The translations under genes and the position numbers were made by a program. Shown one piece after another: positions 24,707-32,780 of a DNA stretch of 42,055 bases; the stretch's first letter is position 1; the number at the start of each line of letters is the position of its first letter. The stretch comes from Casp-actino8 sp044358015 (GTDB lineage: Bacteria > Actinomycetota > Acidimicrobiia > Acidimicrobiales > Ilumatobacteraceae): NCBI GenBank assembly GCA_044358015.1, contig JBIKOO010000013.1:1-42055 (forward strand). The letters run 5' to 3'. The notes beneath the pieces are model-generated. The model saw only the letters and a program-made list of their open reading frames with translations, had not been told where the DNA came from and did not search any database.

Positions 24707-24708
24707 TC

Positions 24709-26004
24709 TCAGCTATTTGACGGTGTTAAGTCGGCATTGATAACCCTCAGAGAAATTGCTTCTCCAAGAGGCTTGTAGATATAGCGCATATCGCGACCGT
24801 GTAAAAAGTGCGAGATCTCTTCGAGAAGCATGTTGCCCTGCATGAAGAGTCGAGACATTCGCATGAGTGGCTCGGCAAACTCGGTTGGAATTCCGAATGC
24901 AGCATTCATTTGATCGGACGTGAATTGCGTGGCGGCGGCATCGGCATTTGCCAGCGCCTTGTGAATATCAGGGTCAGTGATTGCTGCCAAGTGAAATTCG
25001 AGTCGAATACGTCTCTGCTCAAGTCCTTCAGGTGCAATCAATGCTTGCTGATGAGCGGCGGCAGTATGGGCAACTTGATGTCGATGGGCCACCAAGCGGG
25101 GATCGTCGTAGTCGGTTGGCGTTGAAACTGAATGTTGGGGTTGAACTTCGACAAGTCCTTGACCATCTTCGGCACGGGACTGACGGTAAATGGCGCGGAG
25201 TAATTTCTCGGCCACATCATTGAAGAGAACTTGACGAGTTCGGTATTCATTAAAGAGGGCGCTTGGTGGTAATCCAGATGCCCGGGAGATTCGTTGTGTT
25301 GTGGCACGTTCAATGCCACCTCGAGCAATCACACGAGCGGCTCCAGTGACGAGTGCATCGCGAGTTTCGTTGTCAGAACGCACGGTGACTGTGTTGGGTT
25401 GGCGAGTTTCGATCTTGCCCAAACCATCAATTGATGGGTTAGCCAAAACAAAGTGGGCGAGAGGTTTGATGGATTCCCAGTCGGCAAAGTCAAACATGTC
25501 GGCTGCGGCGAAGTACAAGCAACCAAGAACGAAACCGATGATGCCAAGTTTTTGAAGAGATGTAACGTCAGAGCGATCATCAGAGATGCCCATGTCTCGT
25601 AACCACCCTTGTATTTCGGGCACGATGATTTCTTGTAGTTCCGGAATGCGAGATGAGGCGATCAACAACGCAATGCCGGGTCGCAAAGGACCATGGGGAT
25701 TACTGATCGTTTTGGCCATGATTGCCTGAGCCTCAGCACGACGCGGGCCTGGGTTCATTGCCGGTAAGGATGCTTCAAAAAACGCGCGCATTGGACCACT
25801 GATGCGGTGTTGCCAGAGACCAACCAAGATTTCTTCGTTATTCTCGTAACGGGCGTACACCGCTCCGGTCGTCAATTTGGCGAGACGAGCGAGGTCGAGC
25901 GCAGCGATACGGTCGGGGCCCTTTTCGCGGAGCAACTCAAGGGCTGCGTCAAGGAGTAAATCATCATTGCGAGCGGCGTCGGCACGTCGACGGGTTTGCA
26001 CCAT
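24709..26004 (-). CDS. Tandem TetR-type regulator (two TetR units in one chain)
   Basis: At 431 aa this is twice a normal TetR protein. Unit 1 has a DNA-binding domain at ~14-62 (LLLDAALELLREKG, LARLAKLTTGAVYARYENNEEIL); unit 2 repeats it at ~215-265 (RDALVTGAARVIARGG, QRISRASGLPPSALFNEYRTRQVL). Each is followed by a helical ligand-type domain. ATG 26004 lies 7 nt behind TATACT; the frame's first codon, TTG 26025, falls before the transcript. Convergent with the acyl-CoA dehydrogenase, so control of fatty-acid genes is possible but only by proximity. Confidence 0.85.
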   Translation of the reverse strand: MVQTRRRADAARNDDLLLDAALELLREKGPDRIAALDLARLAKLTTGAVYARYENNEEILVGLWQHRISGPMRAFFEASLPAMNPGPRRAEAQAIMAKTISNPHGPLRPGIALLIASSRIPELQEIIVPEIQGWLRDMGISDDRSDVTSLQKLGIIGFVLGCLYFAAADMFDFADWESIKPLAHFVLANPSIDGLGKIETRQPNTVTVRSDNETRDALVTGAARVIARGGIERATTQRISRASGLPPSALFNEYRTRQVLFNDVAEKLLRAIYRQSRAEDGQGLVEVQPQHSVSTPTDYDDPRLVAHRHQVAHTAAAHQQALIAPEGLEQRRIRLEFHLAAITDPDIHKALANADAAATQFTSDQMNAAFGIPTEFAEPLMRMSRLFMQGNMLLEEISHFLHGRDMRYIYKPLGEAISLRVINADLTPSNS

Positions 26005-26011
26005 GCGGAAA

Positions 26012-26017
26012 AGTATA
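26012..26017 (-). promoter_or_regulatory. -10 box of the tandem TetR gene
   Basis: TATACT, the closest match to consensus among the leaderless starts here, 7 nt before ATG 26004. Confidence 0.5.
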
Positions 26018-26088
26018 GGCAACAATCATAAATATTGGGATTACTTCTAACTTTTACATCTGTGAGTGAGTACGAGTTCGGGCGGGGC

Positions 26089-26454
26089 CTACGCCGAGAT
26101 GGCGTGGGCTTTCAGGTCGGCCAAATTACAAAACTCGAGAGCCAACATGTGCGTCGCCTCAAGAACAACTTTGGGGGCGACGCCAGCTTCAAAGGCCTCT
26201 TGCCAACGTGAGGCACATAGGCACCATTGGTCGCCATCGTTGAGACCAGGAAATCCGTATTGCGGCATGGGTGTGCTGAGGTCGTTGCCTTGGCCTTGGC
26301 TGAATGCCAAGAAATCGCTGGTGACCCGCACGCAGACAACGTGGACGCCAGGGTCGTCGCCGCGCGATTCGCAACATCCGGTGCGGTAGTAACCGGTCAA
26401 GGGGTCGAAAGAACATGAAGCGAGTTCGCCACCGAGAACATTGCGTTGAGACAT
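26089..26454 (-). CDS. DUF2237 family protein
   Basis: The 121-aa protein is nearly all DUF2237: NVLGGELASCSFDPLTGYYR at the start, TGCCESRGDDPGVHVVC, then FSQGQGNDLSTPMPQYGFPGL and LCASRW, with conserved cysteines. Function unknown; the family is widespread in bacteria and some eukaryotes. ATG 26454 follows TAGCGT by 7 nt, which rules out the longer frame to 26568 that overlaps gltX. Divergent from gltX. Confidence 0.85.
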   Translation of the reverse strand: MSQRNVLGGELASCSFDPLTGYYRTGCCESRGDDPGVHVVCVRVTSDFLAFSQGQGNDLSTPMPQYGFPGLNDGDQWCLCASRWQEAFEAGVAPKVVLEATHMLALEFCNLADLKAHAISA

Positions 26455-26461
26455 GCGGGCA

Positions 26462-26467
26462 ACGCTA
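26462..26467 (-). promoter_or_regulatory. -10 box of the DUF2237 gene
   Basis: TAGCGT, 7 nt before ATG 26454. The same hexamer at 26552-26557 on the plus strand precedes gltX by 9 nt, so the two genes have back-to-back promoters. Confidence 0.45.
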
Positions 26468-26566
26468 CCTGTGCTTGAAGGTTGGGGCTTGCTAGAGCGT
26501 GAGGGCCCAGACCAGAGAACTTGTGCCCATATGACCCCGACCCCTGCGAGATAGCGTGACAGGGTC

Positions 26567-27985
26567 ATGTCATCTGCCCCACGCTTCCGTTTTGCACCTT
26601 CACCAACCGGCTTTTTTCATGTGGGTGGTGCTCGCACAGCGCTGTACAACTGGGCCTTGGCTAAGCGCCTCGGCGGGACATTCGTGTTGCGTATCGAAGA
26701 CACTGATGAGGCCCGCAATCAGCCCGAATGGACTCAGGGAATTATTGATGCTCTGGCTTGGATTGGGGTTCGCCAAGATGACCCCACGTTCGAAGGTCCC
26801 TATTTTCAGAGCCAGTACGCCGAGGCGCACATTGAAGCCGCTCAACGTCTGTTCGCCGAAGGAAAGGCGTACTACTGCGACCTCACCAGCGAACAGATTC
26901 AAGAACGTTCAAAGACCAATGGCAAGCAGGGTTACGACGGCTACTCGCGCGATCGTGGGCTTGAAGCAGGCCCCGGACGAGTATTGCGTTTTCGCGTGCC
27001 TGAAGGTCAAACAATTGTTAACGACTTAGTGCGCGGTCGCGTTGAGTTTGCGAACGAGACCATTGAAGATTTTGTGTTGCTGCGCGGAAATGGTTCGCCG
27101 ATGTTCTTGTTGGCCAATGTGGTCGATGACATCACGATGCGCGTCAGCCACGTAGTTCGGGCCGAAGAGCATTTGCCCAACACGCCAAAACAGCAAATGA
27201 TTTGGGATGCGCTTGGTCAAACACCGCCGGTGTGGGCTCACGTTCCGGTGCTCGTCAACGAACAGCGCAAGAAACTGTCCAAGCGTCGTGACAAGGTTGC
27301 TCTTGAGCAGTTTCGCGATGAGGGCTACTTGCCTGAAGCCATGATCAACTATTTGATGACACTTGGTTGGGCGCCACAAGGTGAAACCGAGATTGTTCCG
27401 TGGTCAACGATTGAACGTGACTTCCGTTTAGAAGATGTGAATCACTCGCCGGCATTTTTCGACTTGAAGAAGTTGGCAGCGTTCAATGGTGAATACATCC
27501 GAGCAATGTCAAATGATGAATTCTTTGCAGCGGCACAACCATTCTTGGTTGGTGAAAACATTCCGTGGACACCAGCTCAATTTGATGAAGCAAAGTTTCG
27601 GGCGATGGCTCCATTGGCCCAAACGCGCTTGGTTTTAATGACCGAATTACCAATGTTGGTTGACTTCTTGTTCTTAGATGAACCACTCATCGACGAAGAT
27701 TCTTGGAAGAAAACTTTTGGTTCGCCCGACGGTGTTGAAGTGTTGAACGACGCGATTGCTGCATTGTCAACTGGGCTTGACTGGAACCACGATTCGTTGA
27801 AGTTGTGCATTGAAGCGACTGGTGCTGCTCGCGGTTTGAAACTGGGCAAGGCACAAGCACCAATTCGTGTTGCAGTTACTGGTCGCACTATTGGGCCGCC
27901 ACTGTTTGAGGCACTCGAGTTGATGGGTGAAGAGCAAGTGATGAAGCGCTTGCGTGCGGCTGCGGAGCGACTCGCGTCGGCATGA
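26567..27985 (+). CDS. gltX: Glutamyl-tRNA synthetase
   Basis: Charges tRNA-Glu and, in Actinobacteria that use the GatCAB pathway, also mischarges tRNA-Gln. The 472-aa class I synthetase has RFAPSPTGFFHVGGARTAL with the HIGH-type HVGG at 18-21, LRIEDTD, and the KMSKS-type KLSKR at 236-240, then the anticodon-binding helices. The start is ATG 26567. The downstream DUF218 gene overlaps the stop in ATGA, and tRNA-Gln and tRNA-Glu genes lie within 3 kb. Confidence 0.95.
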   Translation: MSSAPRFRFAPSPTGFFHVGGARTALYNWALAKRLGGTFVLRIEDTDEARNQPEWTQGIIDALAWIGVRQDDPTFEGPYFQSQYAEAHIEAAQRLFAEGKAYYCDLTSEQIQERSKTNGKQGYDGYSRDRGLEAGPGRVLRFRVPEGQTIVNDLVRGRVEFANETIEDFVLLRGNGSPMFLLANVVDDITMRVSHVVRAEEHLPNTPKQQMIWDALGQTPPVWAHVPVLVNEQRKKLSKRRDKVALEQFRDEGYLPEAMINYLMTLGWAPQGETEIVPWSTIERDFRLEDVNHSPAFFDLKKLAAFNGEYIRAMSNDEFFAAAQPFLVGENIPWTPAQFDEAKFRAMAPLAQTRLVLMTELPMLVDFLFLDEPLIDEDSWKKTFGSPDGVEVLNDAIAALSTGLDWNHDSLKLCIEATGAARGLKLGKAQAPIRVAVTGRTIGPPLFEALELMGEEQVMKRLRAAAERLASA

Positions 27986-28719
27986 CCGAATTGAGTTCTG
28001 AGAGCACCGAATCTCCGAACATGTCTCGCGATGAGACTCCTGTCGGAGGAACTGTTGTCGCAACCCTGCAACGTCGTGTTTTCAAAGCACCGAAGTGGTG
28101 GCGACGCGGCGGATGGCGACGAGCTTTCGGTTGTGTTGCAGTTTTTCTGTCGCTGATTGTTGCGTACTTTGCGATCTCGCTCTTTCAAGTGTGGTCAACG
28201 GGGCGTAGTCACCACAGCGGACAAGTTGATGCGATTGTGGTGATGGGTGCTGCACAATACGACGGACGTCCATCGCCTCAGTTGCAAGCTCGACTCGACC
28301 ATGTAATTGAACTTTGGAATGAAGGTGTTGCGCCGACGATCATCGTGACAGGTGGCAATCAGCCTGGTGATCGTTTCACCGAGGCTGAATCGTCAACTAA
28401 TTACCTTGTGAAAAATGGGGTCCCCGAAAGCGTGATTATCGGCGAGGATACTGGTGGCTCATCGTGGGAGTCATTACAGAATGTCGCTGAATTGGCGCGT
28501 GATCGGGCCATCGGTGCCGTCGTGTTAGTGAGCGATCCGTATCACAGCCTGCGTATTCGTTTAATGGCCGAAGAGTTGGGCTTTCGGGCCTACACGTCAT
28601 CAACCACGACGAGTCCAGTTCAAGGCTGGAGCAACTTCAAACGACATCTCGAAGAAACCGCGGGCGTTGGGCTCGGCCGAATTCTTGGTTTTGACCGAGT
28701 CGAATCTTTACTGGGTTAA
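27982..28719 (+). CDS. Membrane-anchored DUF218 (YdcF/SanA-like) protein
   Basis: The 245-aa protein has a disordered N-terminus, one membrane helix at ~48-68 (FGCVAVFLSLIVAYFAISLF) and an outside DUF218 domain: DAIVVMGAAQYDGRPSPQL, IIVTGGNQPGDRFTEA, EDTGGSSWESL and VSDPYHSLR. Related proteins (SanA, ElyC) act in envelope integrity, but the reaction is unknown. Start overlaps the gltX stop by 4 nt, so it is translated with gltX. Confidence 0.88.
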   Translation: MTELSSESTESPNMSRDETPVGGTVVATLQRRVFKAPKWWRRGGWRRAFGCVAVFLSLIVAYFAISLFQVWSTGRSHHSGQVDAIVVMGAAQYDGRPSPQLQARLDHVIELWNEGVAPTIIVTGGNQPGDRFTEAESSTNYLVKNGVPESVIIGEDTGGSSWESLQNVAELARDRAIGAVVLVSDPYHSLRIRLMAEELGFRAYTSSTTTSPVQGWSNFKRHLEETAGVGLGRILGFDRVESLLG

Positions 28720-28760
28720 ATCGTTACTGGTTGAATCTTTACTAGGTGACGGTTTTCAGG

Positions 28761-28789
28761 TTTTGGCCACGCAATTGCGCCCGTAGCAT
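28761..28789 (+). promoter_or_regulatory. Promoter of tRNA-Gln
   Basis: TTTTGG (28761-28766), 17 nt, TAGCAT (28784-28789), 28 nt before the mature tRNA. Just upstream GAATCTTTACT occurs twice around the DUF218 stop. Confidence 0.45.
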
Positions 28790-28817
28790 TGGGGTTCTTA
28801 TGAGCCTTCGGGTTCAT

Positions 28818-28892
28818 TGGGGAGTGGTGTAACTGGCAACACAGCAGATTCTGGTTCTGTTATTCAGGGTTCGATTCCTTGCTCCCCAGCCA
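28818..28892 (+). tRNA. tRNA-Gln (anticodon CTG)
   Basis: Acceptor TGGGGAG pairs with CTCCCCA; D-loop AACTGGCA; anticodon stem GCAGA/TCTGT around loop TTCTGGT gives anticodon CTG; T-arm with TTCGATT. Discriminator G and an encoded CCA follow. Confidence 0.93.
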
Positions 28893-28947
28893 TTGTTTTC
28901 TGAAGTACGGTTGGCCTCGTAGCAGTAGTTGCAAACGAGGGAGAACC

Positions 28948-30465
28948 ATGGACCGTCGACATTTCTTGAGAGCTGGTGTTGTTTCAACAGGAGCGGGAGT
29001 GATGTTGCCAACGGCAATGTTTGCTCGGCCGGCTTCAGCACGTTCGGCAGAAGGTTCTGCGACTGCGGGCGAAAGTCCGTATGGACCACTGTCTGACACT
29101 CCTGACGAAAATGGTCTCTTATTGCCGGCCGGATTTACATCGCGTGTCATCGCGGTGTCCGGTGAATTAGTTGGTGAGACTGATCACGCGTGGCATATGT
29201 TCCCCGATGGCGCCGGCACATTTGACGACGGCAATGGTGGTTGGTACTACACATGTAATAGCGAAGTGTTTGATTTCATGGCACCCGATTCGGGAAGTGT
29301 TTCGGCTATTCACTTTGATGCTGATGGAAACATCGTTGACGCCTATCGAATTCTCGAAGGCAGCAATTCAAATTGCGCGGGTGGACCAACGCCGTGGGGC
29401 ACTTGGTTAAGTGGTGAAGAAAACTTCGCAGGACTAGGGCGAATTTGGGAATGCGACCCGACCGGAGCCAAACCAGCGGTTGCTCATGAAGCAATGGGAC
29501 GTTGGGCTCACGAGGCTGCAGCAGTTGATCCAGATAATCAACAGGTGTATCTCACCGAAGACAATCCAACGGGCGTGTTCTACCGTTACACGCCAACTGC
29601 TTACCCAGATCTTTCGGCTGGAAAGTTGGAGGCTTGCATCGTCGCGGCTGACGGAAGCGTTTCATGGGGCGCGTTGACCGATCCATCGGGCGCAACAGTT
29701 CCGACGCGCGAACAAGTTGCTGGTGCAACAATTTTCCCCGGCAACGAAGGCTGCTGGTATCACCAAGGTTGGGTGTACTTCACATCAAAGGGTGATCATT
29801 CAGTTCACGGAATCGATATCGCTGAGCAGAAGTACACACTTTTGTGGAAGGGCGATCCCGATGGATTAGGCGTTGAAGGAGCGGTGCTGTCGCACGTTGA
29901 CAACATCACAGTTGATGCTGGTTCAGGAGATCTGTTCGTTGCCGAAGATGGTGGCAACATGGAATTAGTCATCATCACACCAGAAGGTGCTGTTGCTCCG
30001 TTCGTTCGCGTTGTTGGCGAAGGTCATGCTGATTCAGAAATGACCGGACCGGTGTTTAACCCTTCGCGTGATCGTTTGTATTTCTCATCACAACGTGGAC
30101 CGAGCGTCAAGACGCCAAGCGAGATTGTTGCTGGAGCAGTTGCCGTTCCCGAAGGTCCTCAAGCAGGAATGACCTTTGAAATTACGGGACCGTTCCGTGG
30201 AGTGATGATGACGACTGATACATCAACGCCACCTGAAACCGAAGCACCAACTGCAACGATCGCCTCGCCAGTTGACACCTTGGTGGCTGCCGCTCCCACA
30301 ACTGAAGATGCCGAACCGGTCAGTGACGAAGATTCTGGCTCGGGCGGAGACAAGTCCAAATTGGTCGTAGGGGTAGTTGTGGCAGCCGCAGCTGTTGGGG
30401 GTGTCGTGGCTTTCCGTAAGCGCCGAATCGACGAGGCCTCGGGGGAAAATACGAGCGGTCGTTGA
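28948..30465 (+). CDS. PhoX-like secreted phosphatase (DUF839) with C-terminal membrane anchor
   Basis: The 505-aa protein begins MDRRHFLRAG, a twin-arginine type signal followed by a hydrophobic stretch and an A-rich cleavage region (~30). The body has PhoX/DUF839 blocks: GGWYYTCNSEVF, CAGGPTPWGTWLSGEENF, WAHEAAAVDP, VYLTEDNPTGVFYRY, NITVDAGSGDLFVAEDGG. After a Thr/Pro-rich spacer a C-terminal helix (VVGVVVAAAAVGGVVAF) ends in RKRR, so it is probably held at the cell surface. PhoX enzymes are Ca/Fe alkaline phosphatases; the metal ligands were not checked individually. GAGGGAG precedes ATG 28948. It sits between tRNA-Gln and tRNA-Glu. Confidence 0.82.
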   Translation: MDRRHFLRAGVVSTGAGVMLPTAMFARPASARSAEGSATAGESPYGPLSDTPDENGLLLPAGFTSRVIAVSGELVGETDHAWHMFPDGAGTFDDGNGGWYYTCNSEVFDFMAPDSGSVSAIHFDADGNIVDAYRILEGSNSNCAGGPTPWGTWLSGEENFAGLGRIWECDPTGAKPAVAHEAMGRWAHEAAAVDPDNQQVYLTEDNPTGVFYRYTPTAYPDLSAGKLEACIVAADGSVSWGALTDPSGATVPTREQVAGATIFPGNEGCWYHQGWVYFTSKGDHSVHGIDIAEQKYTLLWKGDPDGLGVEGAVLSHVDNITVDAGSGDLFVAEDGGNMELVIITPEGAVAPFVRVVGEGHADSEMTGPVFNPSRDRLYFSSQRGPSVKTPSEIVAGAVAVPEGPQAGMTFEITGPFRGVMMTTDTSTPPETEAPTATIASPVDTLVAAAPTTEDAEPVSDEDSGSGGDKSKLVVGVVVAAAAVGGVVAFRKRRIDEASGENTSGR

Positions 30466-30485
30466 TAGGGTTTGACCCGCTACTT

Positions 30486-30558
30486 GGCCCCATCGTCTAG
30501 TGGCCTAGGACACCACCCTCTCAAGGTGGCGGCACGGGTTCGAATCCCGTTGGGGCTG
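30486..30558 (+). tRNA. tRNA-Glu (anticodon CTC)
   Basis: Acceptor GGCCCCA pairs with TGGGGCT (one G-T); anticodon stem CCACC/GGTGG around CTCTCAA gives anticodon CTC; T-arm CGGG-TTCGAAT-CCCG. CCA is not encoded. A TAGGGT at 30466-30471 may be its -10 box. Its 3' half is repeated at 36382, suggesting an integration site. Confidence 0.93.
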
Positions 30559-30565
30559 CTCAGTG
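30529..30565 (+). repeat. Left 37-bp direct repeat in the tRNA-Glu 3' end (putative attL)
   Basis: Spans the T-arm and acceptor 3' strand of tRNA-Glu and 7 nt beyond. 36 of 37 bases match 36382-36418; the one difference is C 30548 against G 36401. Confidence 0.75.
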
Positions 30566-30577
30566 TTGGACACCGAC

Positions 30578-31288
30578 ATGCTCGATGATGAGTACCGAGT
30601 GATGCAGAGAGAACGGCGATTGTTTAATGGACCTGGGTTTTTCTGTACAGTGATTGAAATTCCTTTGGAAGATTTCCGAGGATGGGCACAGGCCCTATTT
30701 ACGACGGGGAAAAACTTGAAGTTTCTTGATCGTGTTTTGCAGAGCCAGCGAATTCGTCGCGTTCGCCGCCACATTCGTGCCGGAGATGTTGTCTTGGACT
30801 TTGGATGCAATGATGGTCGTTTGTTTCAGTTGCTGGGACATCTCATGGACGGCGGTATCGGGATCGACCACGAGCCTTGTTCCGTAGACAACTGGGAGGG
30901 AATGGGGGAGAACTTTCAATTTCAGTTGGGTGGGCTTGAACTATTGACTCGCGAGAATCTGCCCCGAGTCAATCTCGTTACCGCTCTTGCAGTCGTTGAG
31001 CATCTTCAGGAAACCCAGATAAGTGAATTCGCTCGAAGGCTTGCAGAACTCATTGAGCCAAATGGCCGAGTCCTGCTGACAATCCCTCATCCAATGGTTG
31101 ACCACATCGTCCATCTGGGAATGGCCCTGAAACTTCTTTCTGGTGTATCCATTGATGATCACCATGGCTTGGATCCACATACTGCAAAGGATCTCATTGA
31201 GAAAGAGGGTTGGCATCTCGAGCACTGGACGAGATTCCAATGTGGATTAAACAATGAAATGCTCTTTTCTCGCACCTCTTCCCTTTAA
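30578..31288 (+). CDS. SAM-dependent methyltransferase
   Basis: Class I methyltransferase of about 236 aa: motif I VLDFGCNDGRLF, GGIGIDHE as post-I, ALAVVEHLQE and NGRVLLTIPHP as later strands. Substrate unknown; with the glycosyltransferase nearby it may act on a sugar or lipid-linked glycan. A GTG at 30563 lies inside the attL repeat; ATG 30578 or ATG 30602 are alternatives with no clear ribosome site. The gene begins 20 nt after tRNA-Glu, so it may be read from the tRNA promoter. Its last codons are echoed upstream of the second membrane-protein copy. Confidence 0.8.
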   Translation: MLDDEYRVMQRERRLFNGPGFFCTVIEIPLEDFRGWAQALFTTGKNLKFLDRVLQSQRIRRVRRHIRAGDVVLDFGCNDGRLFQLLGHLMDGGIGIDHEPCSVDNWEGMGENFQFQLGGLELLTRENLPRVNLVTALAVVEHLQETQISEFARRLAELIEPNGRVLLTIPHPMVDHIVHLGMALKLLSGVSIDDHHGLDPHTAKDLIEKEGWHLEHWTRFQCGLNNEMLFSRTSSL

Positions 31289-32700
31289 GTCTGACTTTGC
31301 CGAATCAATAATGAAGTAGTGTCAAAACGTGTTCGTATTGACAGAAAAATCAATCGCATTCTTTTTTAGAAATCGTTTTATTGCTGTGTGCGTTGGTGTC
31401 ATGGTCGTCTGCGTGTATGGATGGTGTACGCGGTGGACGTTTGATCCATCGTTCACAGGGACAATACGGTCAGATTCCTTTTTTACAGCTCAAGCAGATG
31501 CTTTAATTCGTGGACGTCTCTGGGTCGACCCGAAGTCAATGGGGCCCCTTAAAGAGTGTGTGTACATCGCAGGTAAATGTTACGGGTACTTCGGTTTGAC
31601 ACCAAGCCTTCTTCGTGTCCCTATTTTGCTCGTGATTGGGCCGACCACCCAGAGTTTCACGATATTCATGATTCCACTTGCTGCAGGTTTGGCATTTGGT
31701 GCATCGCTTGACTTATGCCGACAGTTCGCGAGACCGATGGCGCGACAAGTTCGCGGTGCTGTGTTCATGTGTGTTGCAGCATTTACGCTCGGTCCGGGTA
31801 GCGTACTGATTCTTCTCGCTGACCCTTTTCTTTATCAAGAGGCAATCGTTTGGTCGATCGCGGGAGTGATGCTGGCCGTCAATTTTTATTGGCGTTGGCT
31901 ACACAGTAGTAGCACGCGTTTTCTAGCGCTTACTGTTGTTTTCTGTATCTTCGCGGCAGGTGCTCGACCCACAACTGTTCTTGTCGGAGTCGTCCTTGGT
32001 GTTGCGGTTCTCATCGCGCATCGTCGGCATGTGAGCTTGCGTTCCAACGTTACAGTTGCGACTGTAGGCCTCATCGTTTTGCCGGTGCTGTTTTCTTTCG
32101 GTGTCCTCTTCTTGAAGTTTGATCAGCTTTCACCACCACCCCTAGCATGGAATAACCCAACTGGAGAGGAAGTTCAACGAACTGCTCCCTGTGATCACGG
32201 ATTTGAAAATCATCCAAAGTTTCTGCCAACTAATCTGTTGGCATACTTTCGCCCGGATGCTGTCCGTCTCTACAAGGATTGGCCAAACGTTCGCTTCAGA
32301 TTCAACTGGTGCGACGGACCGAATCACCCGACGTATCTTTGGCCGCTGAAAGTTGGCGATATGTATGTGGAAAGAACCACGAGCCTCCCAGACACCATGC
32401 CAATCCCTGTGTTGGCTGCGGGGATTGCTTCATATGCGGCAGTCCGTCGTAGGAAAACCAAGGAATTAGTAGTTCTTGCCGCGGTAGCAACTATTGGCCT
32501 AATCACGAGCACTCTTTTTGGGATGACATCACGGTACTTGGGAGACTTCTATCCACTACTGGCTATCGGTCTGGCAATGTCGGCGACTGTGCTTGGTTCC
32601 GCTAAGCGAAAGTCGACACTTGTTACGTTGACTTATATTGTGCTCGTGCTTGTACTTTGGTCGCTACTTGCAAACGCCAGCCTTCTCACCCGATATAGGT
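31274..32700 (+). repeat. Tandem duplication, unit A
   Basis: Highly similar over its length to 34823-36253: it starts in the last codons of the methyltransferase, includes the -10 region and nearly the whole membrane-protein gene. Confidence 0.85.
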
Positions 32701-32708
32701 GGTCCTAG
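31329..32708 (+). CDS. Polytopic membrane protein, possible GT-C type glycosyltransferase (copy A)
   Basis: The 459-aa protein has about ten hydrophobic helices and a large outside loop at ~262-355. Start GTG, 6 nt behind TAGTGT (31317-31322). Layout (TM1, an outside segment with RSDSFFTAQADALIRGRLWV, many helices, a C-terminal helix bundle) resembles lipid-sugar-dependent GT-C enzymes or O-antigen modifying proteins, but no catalytic motif can be named with certainty. It precedes a polyprenyl-phosphate-type glycosyltransferase, which could make its donor. A close paralogue lies at 34878. Confidence 0.75.
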   Translation: MFVLTEKSIAFFFRNRFIAVCVGVMVVCVYGWCTRWTFDPSFTGTIRSDSFFTAQADALIRGRLWVDPKSMGPLKECVYIAGKCYGYFGLTPSLLRVPILLVIGPTTQSFTIFMIPLAAGLAFGASLDLCRQFARPMARQVRGAVFMCVAAFTLGPGSVLILLADPFLYQEAIVWSIAGVMLAVNFYWRWLHSSSTRFLALTVVFCIFAAGARPTTVLVGVVLGVAVLIAHRRHVSLRSNVTVATVGLIVLPVLFSFGVLFLKFDQLSPPPLAWNNPTGEEVQRTAPCDHGFENHPKFLPTNLLAYFRPDAVRLYKDWPNVRFRFNWCDGPNHPTYLWPLKVGDMYVERTTSLPDTMPIPVLAAGIASYAAVRRRKTKELVVLAAVATIGLITSTLFGMTSRYLGDFYPLLAIGLAMSATVLGSAKRKSTLVTLTYIVLVLVLWSLLANASLLTRYRWS

Positions 32709-32780
32709 TAATGATGATCAAGACACCAGACTTTGCTCATCAAAAATCCCAAGGTCCCCTGCAGACATGTGGTCACTGAA

